The notes under the pieces were generated by a model that saw nothing but the letters and a program-made list of their open reading frames with translations, searched no databases and was not told the origin of the DNA. The translations under genes were made by a program, and so were the position numbers. A stretch of DNA of 64,000 nt, taken from contig NW_024468255.1 of assembly GCF_002104995.1 (NCBI RefSeq), positions 248,001-312,000 of the forward strand. The letters are read 5' to 3'. Source of the stretch: Linderina pennispora. Its lineage: Eukaryota > Kickxellomycota > Kickxellomycetes > Kickxellales > Kickxellaceae. Below are positions 21,906-31,228 of the stretch, piece by piece (the stretch's first letter is position 1; the number at the start of each line of letters is the position of its first letter).

Positions 21906-22886
21906 CTAGATTTCCTGCTTGTCAACGACATTGACCGTGCCAGTCTTGGCATCATACGCCAGCTTGAAGTCCCTGTTGTTGTGCTGCTGGACATAGTCGC
22001 TCAGCTGGTTAGTTGCGCATGCAAAGCTCTCAGCCACGTAATAAGTTGTGTTAATGTCAACTATACTGTGCTCGAGAGTGGCAGCATCAAGAGGGTCGAA
22101 TGGCCTTTTCTCAGACCTATCAGAGAACGCGTTCTCAAGCTCAGTGTAAGAGCTAAGAAGGCCAGCGCCGTATGCACGAATCCCCTTCCCCGACTCCTTG
22201 CATAGACCAAACTCGATTGTGTACCAGAAAATATTCCCCAGCTTGACAATGTCCTCATCCGATGCACCAAGCGAGGCGAGGCCAATTTCCTGTGCGAGCT
22301 GGGCAAAGTCGGGGTCAGCAAACATTGGAGCATGGCCCAGAAGCTCGTGGCAGACATCGGGCTCTGGAGTGAAAAACACGTTCGAGTGGTGGCGGATATA
22401 CTGTGTGCAGTAAAAGACACGGAATGCAAGACTGTTCATAAAGTCCCTGGACGTAAGCAGCCCGGTTACAGGACGCAGGGAGAATCCCGAGCGAGAACGC
22501 AGGAAGTTGGACACGTCCTCAAGCTGCGGCACATCGTCTGCCGTAAACAGCCCCTCCTCTTCGAGAACCTTAAAGGCGTCCTGGTACTCGGTGCAGGCGT
22601 AATCCTCATGCATCCCCTTCATCCGACAAAAAAGCGCCTTCCAGGTAGCCCGCTCGTTATCGTTGTACTCGATATACGGAATCGTCTGGCCCGTTCTGTA
22701 CATGCTGGCAATCTTGGCGATCTCGTTGCGGCGGCGGCGATACTCGGGGTCGTTCGCGCCGACATAATCTGACTCTAGCTCCTCCCCGAACTGCAGCACA
22801 GCTACAGAGTGGGAATCCAGGTCAGCAGTGCACCTGGGGAACCACGGGATAGCGCTTGGCGGATGTGTCTTTGTAGCAGACATCAT
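21906..22886 (-). CDS. Aromatic amino acid hydroxylase, catalytic domain only (phenylalanine 4-hydroxylase-like)
   Basis: Non-haem iron, pterin-dependent hydroxylase, most likely phenylalanine to tyrosine. The 326-residue protein is essentially the catalytic core. It opens with IPWFPRCTADLD and keeps HELLGH with the iron-binding pair His180 and His185, the third-ligand region IEFGLCKE, and the conserved blocks GFSLRPVTGLLTSRDF and IGLASLGASDEDI. The family's N-terminal ACT regulatory domain is absent, and the ATG lies only about 12 residues before the core. It is the downstream member of a same-strand pair with the gene at 23355-24704, which it resembles along its whole length. Substrate choice between Phe, Tyr and Trp cannot be settled by eye. 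Confidence 0.88.
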   Translation of the reverse strand: MMSATKTHPPSAIPWFPRCTADLDSHSVAVLQFGEELESDYVGANDPEYRRRRNEIAKIASMYRTGQTIPYIEYNDNERATWKALFCRMKGMHEDYACTEYQDAFKVLEEEGLFTADDVPQLEDVSNFLRSRSGFSLRPVTGLLTSRDFMNSLAFRVFYCTQYIRHHSNVFFTPEPDVCHELLGHAPMFADPDFAQLAQEIGLASLGASDEDIVKLGNIFWYTIEFGLCKESGKGIRAYGAGLLSSYTELENAFSDRSEKRPFDPLDAATLEHSIVDINTTYYVAESFACATNQLSDYVQQHNNRDFKLAYDAKTGTVNVVDKQEI

Positions 22887-23354
22887 GGCTAGTTGTTGGA
22901 AAAGTAGATTTGGGTTGGACCTGGTGGAAAAAGTAGGGAGGTTTCTCTGCTATCGAGTCGGGGGTGGGGTTTTATGCCTTTGCTTTGAAGCTGTTGCTCA
23001 TTTTGTTCCTGGTTTTCAACACTTGGAGGCGTGCGAAGGCGAGGGCTGCTGCTGTCATAGGCTGTCTGCCGTGTCTGGTATTGTAGGGGCTGAATGGCAA
23101 AGGGTGTGAAGGCGGTCTCCAATTGTCCCTCATAATGCTCAATGTGGTGGTCATATTTTATTTGAGTATGTCCGCCCAAACAAGTGCCAGTAATTCAATC
23201 TATGTAGCACTATCATAAACTGACCACATATACGGCTATAACATGTGCAGATATACGGCAGCCAGGCGGCATCAGCATGATCAATTAGTGGCGGCAACTA
23301 GGGCTTGATTCGGGTATTTATTCAGCAGCAAATATAAGCATTGAAAGAGCAGTC
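22887..23354. other. Intergenic between the two aromatic hydroxylase genes
   Basis: This 468-bp interval is the promoter of the ACT-less copy and the 3' region of the full-length copy. I looked for a remnant ACT-domain exon upstream of the short gene and saw none in any frame. Confidence 0.35.
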
Positions 23355-24704
23355 TTACAAGTGCTCCAAGGCGCTAGTCAATAGCTGCATTTCGTTTCGG
23401 ATAGTCCGGGCAAAGTGCTGCACGGTGTCCCTGCTGTTGAGAACCTCCACAGACTGCGTGTAGGGATTGTAGCGCAGCTGGAAGGGACGGCGCATCTGCT
23501 TGTTGAACTCGCGCAGCTTGTTTGTAGCGTCGTGGAAGCTGTCTGCCACAAAGTACACCGGCTGGAACTCCGTAATTGGGTACTTCTGGATGGCTGTCTG
23601 GGAAGGGTCAAAGCCGCGCTTCTCGGGCTTGTCCGTGAGCGCGTATTCGAGCTCGCCAAACGAGCTCAGCAGGCCAGCGCCATAGGCACGCACGTTGTCG
23701 CCTTCCTTGCATAGCCCAAACTCTGCGGTGAACCAGAAGATGGTGGCCAGCTTCTCGATGTCCTCATCAGAGGCGCCAAGCGACGCCAGACCAATCTCCT
23801 GGGCCAGCTCGGCAAAGTTCGGGTCGGCAAACAGCGGGACGTGGCCAAGCAGCTCGTGGCAGCAGTCGGGCTCGGGAGTGTAGTAGGGATCGGAGTGGTG
23901 GCGGATGTACTGGGTGGAGTGGAAGACGCGGAAGGCAAGGCTGTTGAGGAAGTCTCTGGGCGTGAGAAGACCCATGACGGGGCGCAGAGTGAATCCAGTG
24001 CAGTCCTTCAGGAAGCGCGAGATGTCCTCGATCTGCGGGATGTCGTCGGGGCCGTAACCGCAGTTCTGCTCCAGGAGCGGGAACACATGCAGGAACTCAC
24101 GGCACGCATACTTGGGATACATGCTGCGCAGCCGCGTGTACACCTGCCTCCAGGTTTCCTTCTCCTGCTCCGTATACTCGATGCGAGGCAGCGGCTGCCC
24201 AGTGCGGTACTCCTTCGCCTTGTTGACGATCTCGAGGCGGCGGGCACGGTACACGGGGTCGCTAGCGCCAGGGTGATCGGACGACAGCTCCTCGCCCATC
24301 TCCAGGACCTTCTCAGCAAAGGTGTCCAGATCGGATACCTTGCGCGGGAACCAGGGGACAGCATCGGGGCTCTTGTCCGAGGAGCCGCCGACCACATCAT
24401 CGAGGTTGCTGATGGCGCTGACGTCCTTGACGACGCTGACAGCCTTGATTGCCTCGATGACCTTCTGGACAACCTCCTTGGTGTTGGCATCGATGTCGAT
24501 GAAGAAGTCGTAGCCGGCGGTGATCGAGCGGCTGGGGCGAGACTCGATGCGGGTCATCGAGACATCGACCTTCTTCAGCGCGCGCAGGCACTCGTCCAGG
24601 GCTCCGACCTGGTCTTGGATGGTGAAGAGGATGGTCGTGCGCTGCTCGCGGTTGCCGCTGGCATCGTAGTGCGTGCCAGGCTCGTTGGGGGTGGTGCGCA
24701 TCAT
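23355..24704 (-). CDS. Phenylalanine 4-hydroxylase-like enzyme with N-terminal ACT domain
   Basis: The 449-residue aromatic amino acid hydroxylase has full family architecture. An ACT regulatory domain lies at about 20-95 (TTILFTIQDQVGALDECL and a second block SRSITAGYDFFIDID). The catalytic domain from about 110 (VPWFPRKVSDLD) has HELLGH giving His283/His288, FGLCKEGD, and FTLRPVMGLLTPRDF. In this family ACT domains sense phenylalanine. Two ATGs open the frame (24704 and 24701); the upstream frame to 24860 is Pro/Arg junk-like and rejected. To my knowledge these hydroxylases occur in early-diverging fungi such as Mortierella but not in Dikarya, so the gene is a lineage clue. Expected role: phenylalanine catabolism or tyrosine supply. 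Confidence 0.9.
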   Translation of the reverse strand: MMRTTPNEPGTHYDASGNREQRTTILFTIQDQVGALDECLRALKKVDVSMTRIESRPSRSITAGYDFFIDIDANTKEVVQKVIEAIKAVSVVKDVSAISNLDDVVGGSSDKSPDAVPWFPRKVSDLDTFAEKVLEMGEELSSDHPGASDPVYRARRLEIVNKAKEYRTGQPLPRIEYTEQEKETWRQVYTRLRSMYPKYACREFLHVFPLLEQNCGYGPDDIPQIEDISRFLKDCTGFTLRPVMGLLTPRDFLNSLAFRVFHSTQYIRHHSDPYYTPEPDCCHELLGHVPLFADPNFAELAQEIGLASLGASDEDIEKLATIFWFTAEFGLCKEGDNVRAYGAGLLSSFGELEYALTDKPEKRGFDPSQTAIQKYPITEFQPVYFVADSFHDATNKLREFNKQMRRPFQLRYNPYTQSVEVLNSRDTVQHFARTIRNEMQLLTSALEHL

Positions 24705-25034
24705 AGTTGCGGGTGGAATCAGATTGCGTTCAGCTGAAAGGCGTAGGTGGCGGGGGTTTGCTAAAGTGCCTCGGGGCGTGGAGAGTGAAAAAAATTCTGG
24801 GGGAGAACAAAAGGCGTGGGAAGCGCGGGTCAAGGGTGCGTTTTTATGTCTGCACTCCACCTGGCCAGAATCGGCGGCAAAGCGGCGTACTGCTTTACAT
24901 GATCCACACGTGGGAACAGAATTGCAGAAAACGAATTCCGGCAGACGACGCCCTGATCCGTAGCGCTAGGCTCCCGGCAACAAATGTGCATTGCTGAATG
25001 TCCACGTGATGGCTACGTGAGAAAACGAAAGATC
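24705..25034. other. Intergenic, hydroxylase upstream region
   Basis: This 330-bp interval lies between the hydroxylase start and the NOL8-like stop. No ORF or structured RNA was recognised. Confidence 0.3.
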
Positions 25035-26951
25035 CTAATTGCCGCCTGGGCCCTTGGCCCGCCGCTGGCGCAGCTTCTGTGACTTCTTCACCACCGAGCG
25101 GTGCTGCGACTTGTACTCCTTGGTCAGATCCGCGCGCTGTGCATCGAGCTGCGCGTCGAGCTCCTCCTCGGTCTGCTGCCGCTGGAACACAGGCTCGGGT
25201 TGCTTGAACGCGGGCGCATCGATGTCAGCGAAGAACATGGGCAGGCGGTTCGCGTTCAGGTTACGCATTGCCGGCCCATCCAGAGTCGCTCCGCCTGTGA
25301 CGGGCGCCTGCTCATCAACCGTCCTGGCAATTGCCGAGGGCTCGTCCGCCTCCAGCCCCAGAGCCTCGGTGAACTTGAAGCCACTGCCTGAAGATGACCC
25401 AAACAGGCCGCTGCCACTGTTACCCGTGCTTCCGGACTCGTTGCCAAACAGACTCTTCAGCTCATTCTTTCCTGCGAGTGTGTCCTCATCGACGTCCATT
25501 GCTGAATCGCCTTTCGGCTGTTGATCGGCATCCTCATCCTCATCATCGCTGCTAGAGTCTGAGTCGCTGCTAGAGTCTGAGTCGCTGCTGGAGTTGGAGT
25601 CGGTTTTCTTGGATAGATCATCATCTGATCCATCATCTGATCCATCATCTGATCCATCGCTGGAGCTATTACTGGAGCTGGAGCTATTACTGGAGCTGGA
25701 GCTGGAGCCTGATGCCGAGTCAGAATTCGAATCAGAGCTGTCGTTGCTCCCGCTGCTGCTCTCCTTTGATTTGGACTGTTTGCTCGACTTGGTACCAGAG
25801 CCATCCTCAGGACTCGCCGTTTCTCTAGCCTCCAAGTCGCCCTCGCTGTTACCCTCGTCCTTGTCTCCATATACACCCTTAAGATCATCTGCAAAGTCCT
25901 CGAACAAAACCGCCTTGTCTGCAGAATACGTCGAATGGGCTTTCATCGTCTCGTAGTCGCTTTCATCACTCTCGTCGTCAAAACTGGCAGCAGGTGCAGG
26001 TGTAGCGATCTCAACAGTGTTGTCTGTGGCAGGGGCTGTGGAAATCTCGGCGACATCACCCAGGATCTGGTTCAGCACGTTTGATGTGCGTTCACGCTCC
26101 TTCGCAATCTCAACCTCCTCCTCAGTCAAGCCTGGATACATCGGATCAAAGTCTTTGACAGGCGCCAAAGCCATATCGTCGTCGTCGCCATTCCTCTTCT
26201 TAGACCCCTTGTCTGATAACGGCGGCAAGCTCTCCAGCGCCGGCCGCTTAGCGATTTTCTCCAGCATCTTCTCCTTGAGCTCAATAACCGACTGCGGCAG
26301 CTGGCGCGCACGCTCCTGATCTGCCAATGCGGCACCCTCGTTGTACTCCCACTCGAGATGCTCCGAGTCCTTCGGCCGGACCGACCCAAACAGCTTCTCA
26401 AAGCTATCCTTGTAGTGGTTCGGATCGTACACAAAGTTCGAGCCATCGAGTTTTGTTAGCCGCACCTTGAGCACAGGGCGGCCGTAGCGGCCCTTAGTCC
26501 AACCGCTAAACCGATCCATGTTCTTCGCCGTCACCAGACTCATGTCCTTGGCCATGCCTGCCTCCTTCAGGACCTTGCGCTTCTTCTTTTTCTTCGTCTC
26601 CGCACCGTCAGCCTCCTCTTCGTCGCTGCTGCCGTCCTTGGGCGGCTCTTTGGCCTCAGCCCACTCACGCTTCAGCTTGGCCATGTAATCCTCTTTAGCC
26701 TCTTCGACACGCAGCTTGCCGCCCTTCCACTTTGCGCCAGTATAGATGCTCAGACACCGGCGCCACTGTGAGGGCTTGATTGACAGGTTGACGTAGCTGA
26801 ACCCGCGAGTCGCCTGCCCGTCGGCTGTCTTGGGCAGTTCGACTGACGACACTTGGCCGAAGGGCTTGAATCGGCCAGTGATATCAGCCTCCGTCACCGG
26901 CATTGTAAACCCGCCGACATATATTCTCTTTGCAACTTCTGTGTCTGCCAT
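25035..26951 (-). CDS. NOL8/Nop8-like nucleolar RRM protein
   Basis: Predicted nucleolar ribosome-biogenesis factor of 638 residues. An N-terminal RRM (about 7-90) has RNP2-like RIYVGGFT and RNP1-like RGFSYVNL. The next block WKGGKLRVEEAKEDYMAKL is the RRM end plus helix seen in NOL8. A basic KKKKKRK nuclear signal and a conserved middle block (VLKVRLTKLDGSNFVYDPNHYK) follow. Then comes a long Ser/Asp/Glu low-complexity tract (about 390-490) with repeated DGSD and SSSDSD units, and a short basic C-terminus ending KLRQRRAKGPGG. Length and layout fit fungal Nop8-type proteins, but outside the RRM the similarity I can recognise is modest. Confidence 0.72.
   Translation of the reverse strand: MADTEVAKRIYVGGFTMPVTEADITGRFKPFGQVSSVELPKTADGQATRGFSYVNLSIKPSQWRRCLSIYTGAKWKGGKLRVEEAKEDYMAKLKREWAEAKEPPKDGSSDEEEADGAETKKKKKRKVLKEAGMAKDMSLVTAKNMDRFSGWTKGRYGRPVLKVRLTKLDGSNFVYDPNHYKDSFEKLFGSVRPKDSEHLEWEYNEGAALADQERARQLPQSVIELKEKMLEKIAKRPALESLPPLSDKGSKKRNGDDDDMALAPVKDFDPMYPGLTEEEVEIAKERERTSNVLNQILGDVAEISTAPATDNTVEIATPAPAASFDDESDESDYETMKAHSTYSADKAVLFEDFADDLKGVYGDKDEGNSEGDLEARETASPEDGSGTKSSKQSKSKESSSGSNDSSDSNSDSASGSSSSSSNSSSSSNSSSDGSDDGSDDGSDDDLSKKTDSNSSSDSDSSSDSDSSSDDEDEDADQQPKGDSAMDVDEDTLAGKNELKSLFGNESGSTGNSGSGLFGSSSGSGFKFTEALGLEADEPSAIARTVDEQAPVTGGATLDGPAMRNLNANRLPMFFADIDAPAFKQPEPVFQRQQTEEELDAQLDAQRADLTKEYKSQHRSVVKKSQKLRQRRAKGPGGN
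25549..25700. repeat. In-frame tandem repeats coding Ser/Asp tract in the NOL8-like gene
   Basis: On the + strand an 18-bp unit containing GAGTCGCTGCTAGAG recurs near 25549-25600, and a 12-bp unit (TGATCCATCATC) repeats three times at about 25625-25660. GGAGCTATTACT units follow. All are multiples of three and keep the frame, so they should vary in copy number between strains without breaking the protein. Confidence 0.7.
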
Positions 26952-27620
26952 TTAAGAGAGATTTCAGCACGAATGTGAGGTGAAGGTGAAGGTGAAAGTG
27001 AAGGCAAAAAAGCCTTCGATTTCTCGGGATTTTCTTTTAAAAAAGTTTGATCGAATCACATAATCGTGGATCTCGAAACGCATGTCAATAGCATCCGCAT
27101 CACAAGGTTTGCAAGCCAGCAAGGCAACTGGTGCTCTACAGTGACTCTGAAACCTGTTCAAATTGCCATTGCTAGCCGTGGTGATTATAGAATAGGCGCC
27201 TTTGTATCCCTTATTCTTATCTGAAATCAGTATGGCCTATGCAATGCTGCACTGAGGTATCTATATGTAAAACTTTATACTCTAAAAATACCTATCTGTC
27301 AGTCAGACCATTTTAAATTGGTTAAGGGGACTCATGCTCCTCAGAACTTCACCACAGGGATGTGTGATTTGCTTTAGAAGCACACAGTACTTTGTTGCCT
27401 CATTCAAGCATGGTCTTTCACACACAAACACGTTCATTTTTCATATCTATATCTGTTAGGCAATGCAAGGGAGTAACAACCGGGTTATGTTACACGTGAG
27501 TATCCATAATCCACCGAAATCAGCACAATAAAATTTGGTTTAAAGTGTATATGGGGGAATTATCCGCAACCGCAACATGTCTCCCTCTTTCGGCTTGCAA
27601 TTAATATACAAATTCAGAAT
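26952..27620. other. Divergent intergenic region, AT-rich
   Basis: This 669-bp interval lies between the divergent NOL8-like and PRP4 starts. It is notably AT-rich from about 27180 to 27600. Four copies of a GTGAAG-type hexamer sit at 26980-27003 in the NOL8-like leader. No gene was recognised. Confidence 0.4.
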
Positions 27621-29143
27621 ATGAGTAACCGCCAGGAGAGAGTACATTTTGGCACACTCGAGCGGGATGCTGTCGGTTATGCAAAGCGCAAGCGTGAGGA
27701 GGAACAGCAAGAAACTCAAGAAGCCGGCACATCGCGTATATCCAACATTGACCTTGACATGATTGAAGAGGTGGTCGACGAGGCAGAAGATGCGGAATTG
27801 CGTTCAGAAACACTGGAGAGTCGGCGCATGGCCATGCAGGAGTTTGAGCGCAAGCGTATAGCACGGGCGATTGCGGTACCTACCGACGACGAAAAAGTAA
27901 AGCTTGCCCTGCGCAAACACGGGCATCCAATCTGTTTGTTTGGCGAGGATGCAGGTGACCGGCGGTCGCGGCTGCGGTACATCTTGTCAAAAATTGCCAT
28001 GGAGGGTGGCCAGATCGATGAGCAGGCAGATAAGGAAAAAGGCGGTACTGGGAGCGACGATGAAGACGAGGAGTTTTTCACCGAGGGGTCTCAAGAGCTG
28101 CTGAAAGCACGCAGAGACATTGCAGGGTTCTCACTAGGCCAAGCACAGAAGCGTATTGAGCGACAGGGTGAGGAGTTCAAGGTGCCACTGGTAGAGGTGA
28201 GGCAGAGGCGGCAAGAGTTGGTTGCGAAGCTGAAGAATTATGCAAACATGGGATCGCAGGTGGGTGATGACCGGCCACTATCGCGAGGCATTTTCTCGCC
28301 TGACTCGCAGCACTTATTGACAGCCTCGTGGACTGGTCACATCAAGCTCTGGAGTATCCCGGACTGCCAGCCCATCCGCACTTATCGCGGGCACACCGAT
28401 CGGGTTGGTGGTCTGTCATTCCATCCTCAGGCTGGATCACAGGGCGAAGAGACGGCTGATTTTGCCAGTGGTGCAGCAGACAGTCAGATCCTCCTGTGGT
28501 CGATGGGCAAGGAGGCGCCGGTAGGCAAGCTGGAGGGCCATGCCAGCCGTGTCGTGCATGTGCATCACCACCCATGTGGCAAATACTTGGGCAGCGCCAG
28601 CTATGATGGGTCATGGCGACTGTGGGATCTCACGACACAAACAGAGCTGCTGCTACAAGAGGGACATTCACGCGAGCTGTTTGCACTGAGGTTCCAGTGC
28701 GATGGCTCTCTGGCAGCTACAGGCGGTCTGGACGGGATCGGGCGGGTGTGGGACCTGCGGTCTGGCCGGTCGATTATGAGCCTGCAGGGCCACGCCAAAG
28801 AGATCTTTGGCATAGACTGGTCGCCGAATGGGTTCCAGGTGGCCACAGGCAGCGCCGACAATACGGTCAAGATTTTCGATCTGCGACGGATCGCGCAGGT
28901 ACACGAGATTCCCGCACACCGGTCTATTGTGACGGATGTGCGATTTTCGGTGCACGATGGGGGCAGTATCTAGCGACGTCGTCAAATGACGGGCTGGTGA
29001 ATGTATGGACGGCGGGCGACTGGCGGCTGCAAAAGTCGCTGGCAGGACATTCAGGCAAGGTTATGAGCGTGGACATTTCCAGTGACGGCAGCTGCATGGC
29101 CTCGACCGGATACGACTGCACGCTCAAGCTGTGGATGGAGTGA
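27621..29143 (+). CDS. PRP4: U4/U6 snRNP protein Prp4 (WD40), with an apparent frameshift
   Basis: Spliceosomal protein of the U4/U6.U5 tri-snRNP that contacts Prp3. The N-terminal part carries the Prp4-type SFM motif (about 93-125, LRKHGHPICLFGED), then a linker with FSLGQAQKRIERQ, then WD40 repeats from about residue 210. The first frame stops at 28973 inside a repeat. The expected continuation (YLATSSNDGLVNVW, LKLWME at the end) is in another frame and runs to 29143. The switch falls at a run of five Gs at 28959-28963. One extra G or two fewer would restore a perfect WD repeat. Either the assembly has an indel here or the last one to two blades are lost. A 17-nt intron would also fit the frame but is implausibly short. 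Confidence 0.88.
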
Positions 29144-29298
29144 TCATGCAAAGCGCCCACAAGGCTGCTGCAAGTGACGTACACAAAATCTTGATAAACC
29201 CCGCCCCCTTTTGAAAATTTTCGCCAGCACCTGGCTCTTGCTTAGCTTATCAGTCTACTCATTTTTACTTGTCGGCCTTCAAATTCAAATTTCAAATC

Positions 29299-30228
29299 AT
29301 GATTCCGCGCGTAACCCGGCCACTACAGCGACAGCTGCCGCGAGTTGCCCTGCAGCCCCGCCGGTGGATGTCGACAGAGCAGCGAGGCCGCGAGCGCATC
29401 CGGTTCCCGTGGATCTGGCCCAGCGACGCAGACACAATGCCCAAGCACAGCCCCCTGTCCACTACGCAGACGCGATTCCAGTTCATTACCCCGCTGATCA
29501 AGTGGTTCACGCAGCTGAGCGCCCGCAGCATGACGAAGCTGGCGTTCCCGGAGAACTACATCAAGGATATTCAGGAGAAGATGGCAGCGGTGGTTCTGCA
29601 GCGCACGGTGGAGGCAATCAACCAGGGCGACTACAAGGTCCTGGACGAGCTGATGACGCCGTTCCTTGCGAAGACATACAAGCATGCCATTGCCAACATG
29701 AAGGCGCAGGGGTACAGGCTGGAAATTGATGTGCGGGATGTGCGGTTCCCAGAGATCGAGGACATGACGGTGTTTTTGGGCCCACCAGAGGCCTTTGACT
29801 TGGCGATTCCGCATGGCCTAAGGCGGCAAAAGTACGTGTTCAAGTTCTCGGGCTCGATTCGCCTGGCGGTGGAGCGCACAGTGGCGCCCGATGGCACGCC
29901 AATTCCCAACACGCGCCCCCCTGTGCCGGCGCTGATGGAGTGGGTGCAGATGCGGTACTTGTTCAAGATGACGGCCGATGTGTCGGTGAAGCTGTCGCTG
30001 AAGGGCAAGGTCGTTGATAGCGATCAAGGCACGATGGTGATCCCAATGGCGCTGAGCACGCCGTTCTATGAGGGTACCAAGATGCTGGAGAGTGCAGTCA
30101 AAGAGGGCGACGAGTCGGCGGGTGAGCCGTTCAGATGGCGGGTCAGCGACCTGCTAAACATTGTCGAGTTCAACGAGAGGCAGCAGATTGCCAAGGCACA
30201 GCAGGCGCAGCATGATTCGGAGGAGTAG
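29299..30228 (+). CDS. Mitochondrial Tim44-like domain protein, possibly mL45/Mba1-type
   Basis: The 309-residue protein has a clear matrix-type N-terminus: MIPRVTRPLQRQLPRVALQP followed by RRW/ST, arginine-rich with no acids. From about residue 60 comes a helical stretch (FPENYIKDIQEKMAAVVLQR) and then a Tim44-like cone-shaped domain pattern: short acidic-aromatic strands such as LEIDVRDVRFPEIEDMTVFL, YVFKFSGSIRL and the C-terminal W-containing strand FRWRVSDLLNIVEF. Tim44-like domains occur in Tim44, in mL45 of the mitoribosome and in Mba1, the ribosome receptor for membrane insertion. Size favours mL45/Mba1 over Tim44, but I cannot separate these by eye. ATG 29299 is the first ATG of the frame. 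Confidence 0.6.
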   Translation: MIPRVTRPLQRQLPRVALQPRRWMSTEQRGRERIRFPWIWPSDADTMPKHSPLSTTQTRFQFITPLIKWFTQLSARSMTKLAFPENYIKDIQEKMAAVVLQRTVEAINQGDYKVLDELMTPFLAKTYKHAIANMKAQGYRLEIDVRDVRFPEIEDMTVFLGPPEAFDLAIPHGLRRQKYVFKFSGSIRLAVERTVAPDGTPIPNTRPPVPALMEWVQMRYLFKMTADVSVKLSLKGKVVDSDQGTMVIPMALSTPFYEGTKMLESAVKEGDESAGEPFRWRVSDLLNIVEFNERQQIAKAQQAQHDSEE

Positions 30229-30316
30229 GAGATGGGTATTAGGAAAGACAATAAAAAGAAATGATAGGATTAGTGTAAATGTACATGTTACAAGCTATGG
30301 ATGTGGAAGGGGGTGG

Positions 30317-31228
30317 TTAGTTGAGCAAAACATAGCGGATGGCAGGCAGGAAAAACCCAATGGCCATGCAAATGGCACCAAACAGCGCAAATTCAGTCCA
30401 CGACCAGTCAGACATGTCGATTCCGGGCATCAGCATAAACACACGTTTTGCCAGCTGCTGGCTGCCGCTGGACGGCTTTTCATCGATTCTAGGCAGCATT
30501 GGCTGCTGTTCCGAGTCGTACACGTGCGATACGGCCACCAGCGGCGGGCTGGCAGGCGGCGACAGGCTTCCGTGCGACGAGATAGACGCGCGACGGCCAT
30601 GCGTGCACTGGATGAGGTCCTCCATGATTCGCGTCGGGTCCAGCTTCCGCCACTACACGAGGGCAACACGATAGGAAGCAATTTTGCAAGCAGAAAATCC
30701 ATTAGATGTCAGTCCAGTCATGTGAGCCGGCGCCAGAATGTGCTTCAGTCTTGCCGCTTATTTGCAGCCTGCACAAGGCGAATAAAAAGCGCCAGAATAG
30801 TACCCGTGCATGCGCCCGCTTCCCACAGACAAGCCCAGCAGGGGGCGAGCGGCGCCAGAACAATGCTAGCAGTCCCACCAACACGGACATTGCTGACTCG
30901 GGGGTCAATACCAACCCTGTCTTACCTTTGAGGAATCCAGGCCGTCGGCTTCATCGCCCGACAAGGCGACGGTCTGGATGAGGAATCGGTCGGTATCGGT
31001 GATTGCCGATGTGCTCTTGACAATGACGTCTACTGCCATGCCTTTCTTTGTCAACGCACACACCACCGGCTTCACCAGGAACTTGTGCGGTGCGTTGGTT
31101 TTGAACTTGAACCCGACCGGACGCTGCTGCAGATTCGTCAGCCGCAGCCGGCTCGAGTATCCGCTCTTTGTTTGCGAGAACTGGAACTCGGACGGCGAAA
31201 TGCGAATTAGCGGGACCGACGACGACAT
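30317..31228 (-). CDS. VAP/Scs2-type ER protein (MSP domain, tail anchor)
   Basis: ER membrane protein whose MSP domain binds FFAT motifs of lipid-transfer proteins at membrane contact sites. Two exons on the minus strand, 31228-30926 and 30652-30317, join in phase 0 (donor AAG|GTAAGA, acceptor GTAG|TGG), with an intron of 273 nt. Product 212 residues: MSP domain from residue 5 (PLIRISPSEFQF, LRLTNLQQRPVGFKFKTNAP, the conserved groove region) continuing across the junction into WRKLDPTRIMEDLIQC, which matches the end of VAP MSP domains. A Ser/Pro-rich linker follows, then a C-terminal hydrophobic helix FALFGAICMAIGFFLPAI before a five-residue tail. It is short for a fungal VAP because it lacks an obvious coiled coil. 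Confidence 0.82.

Noticed and set aside
28951..28967. A 17-nt GT...AG intron that would repair the PRP4 frame
   Set aside because: Far below any normal fungal intron length and without a branch site; an indel in the G run is simpler.
30161..30931. 256-codon + strand ORF across the VAP gene
   Set aside because: Antisense to VAP exon 2 and its intron; the VAP reading has a clear domain and splice sites.
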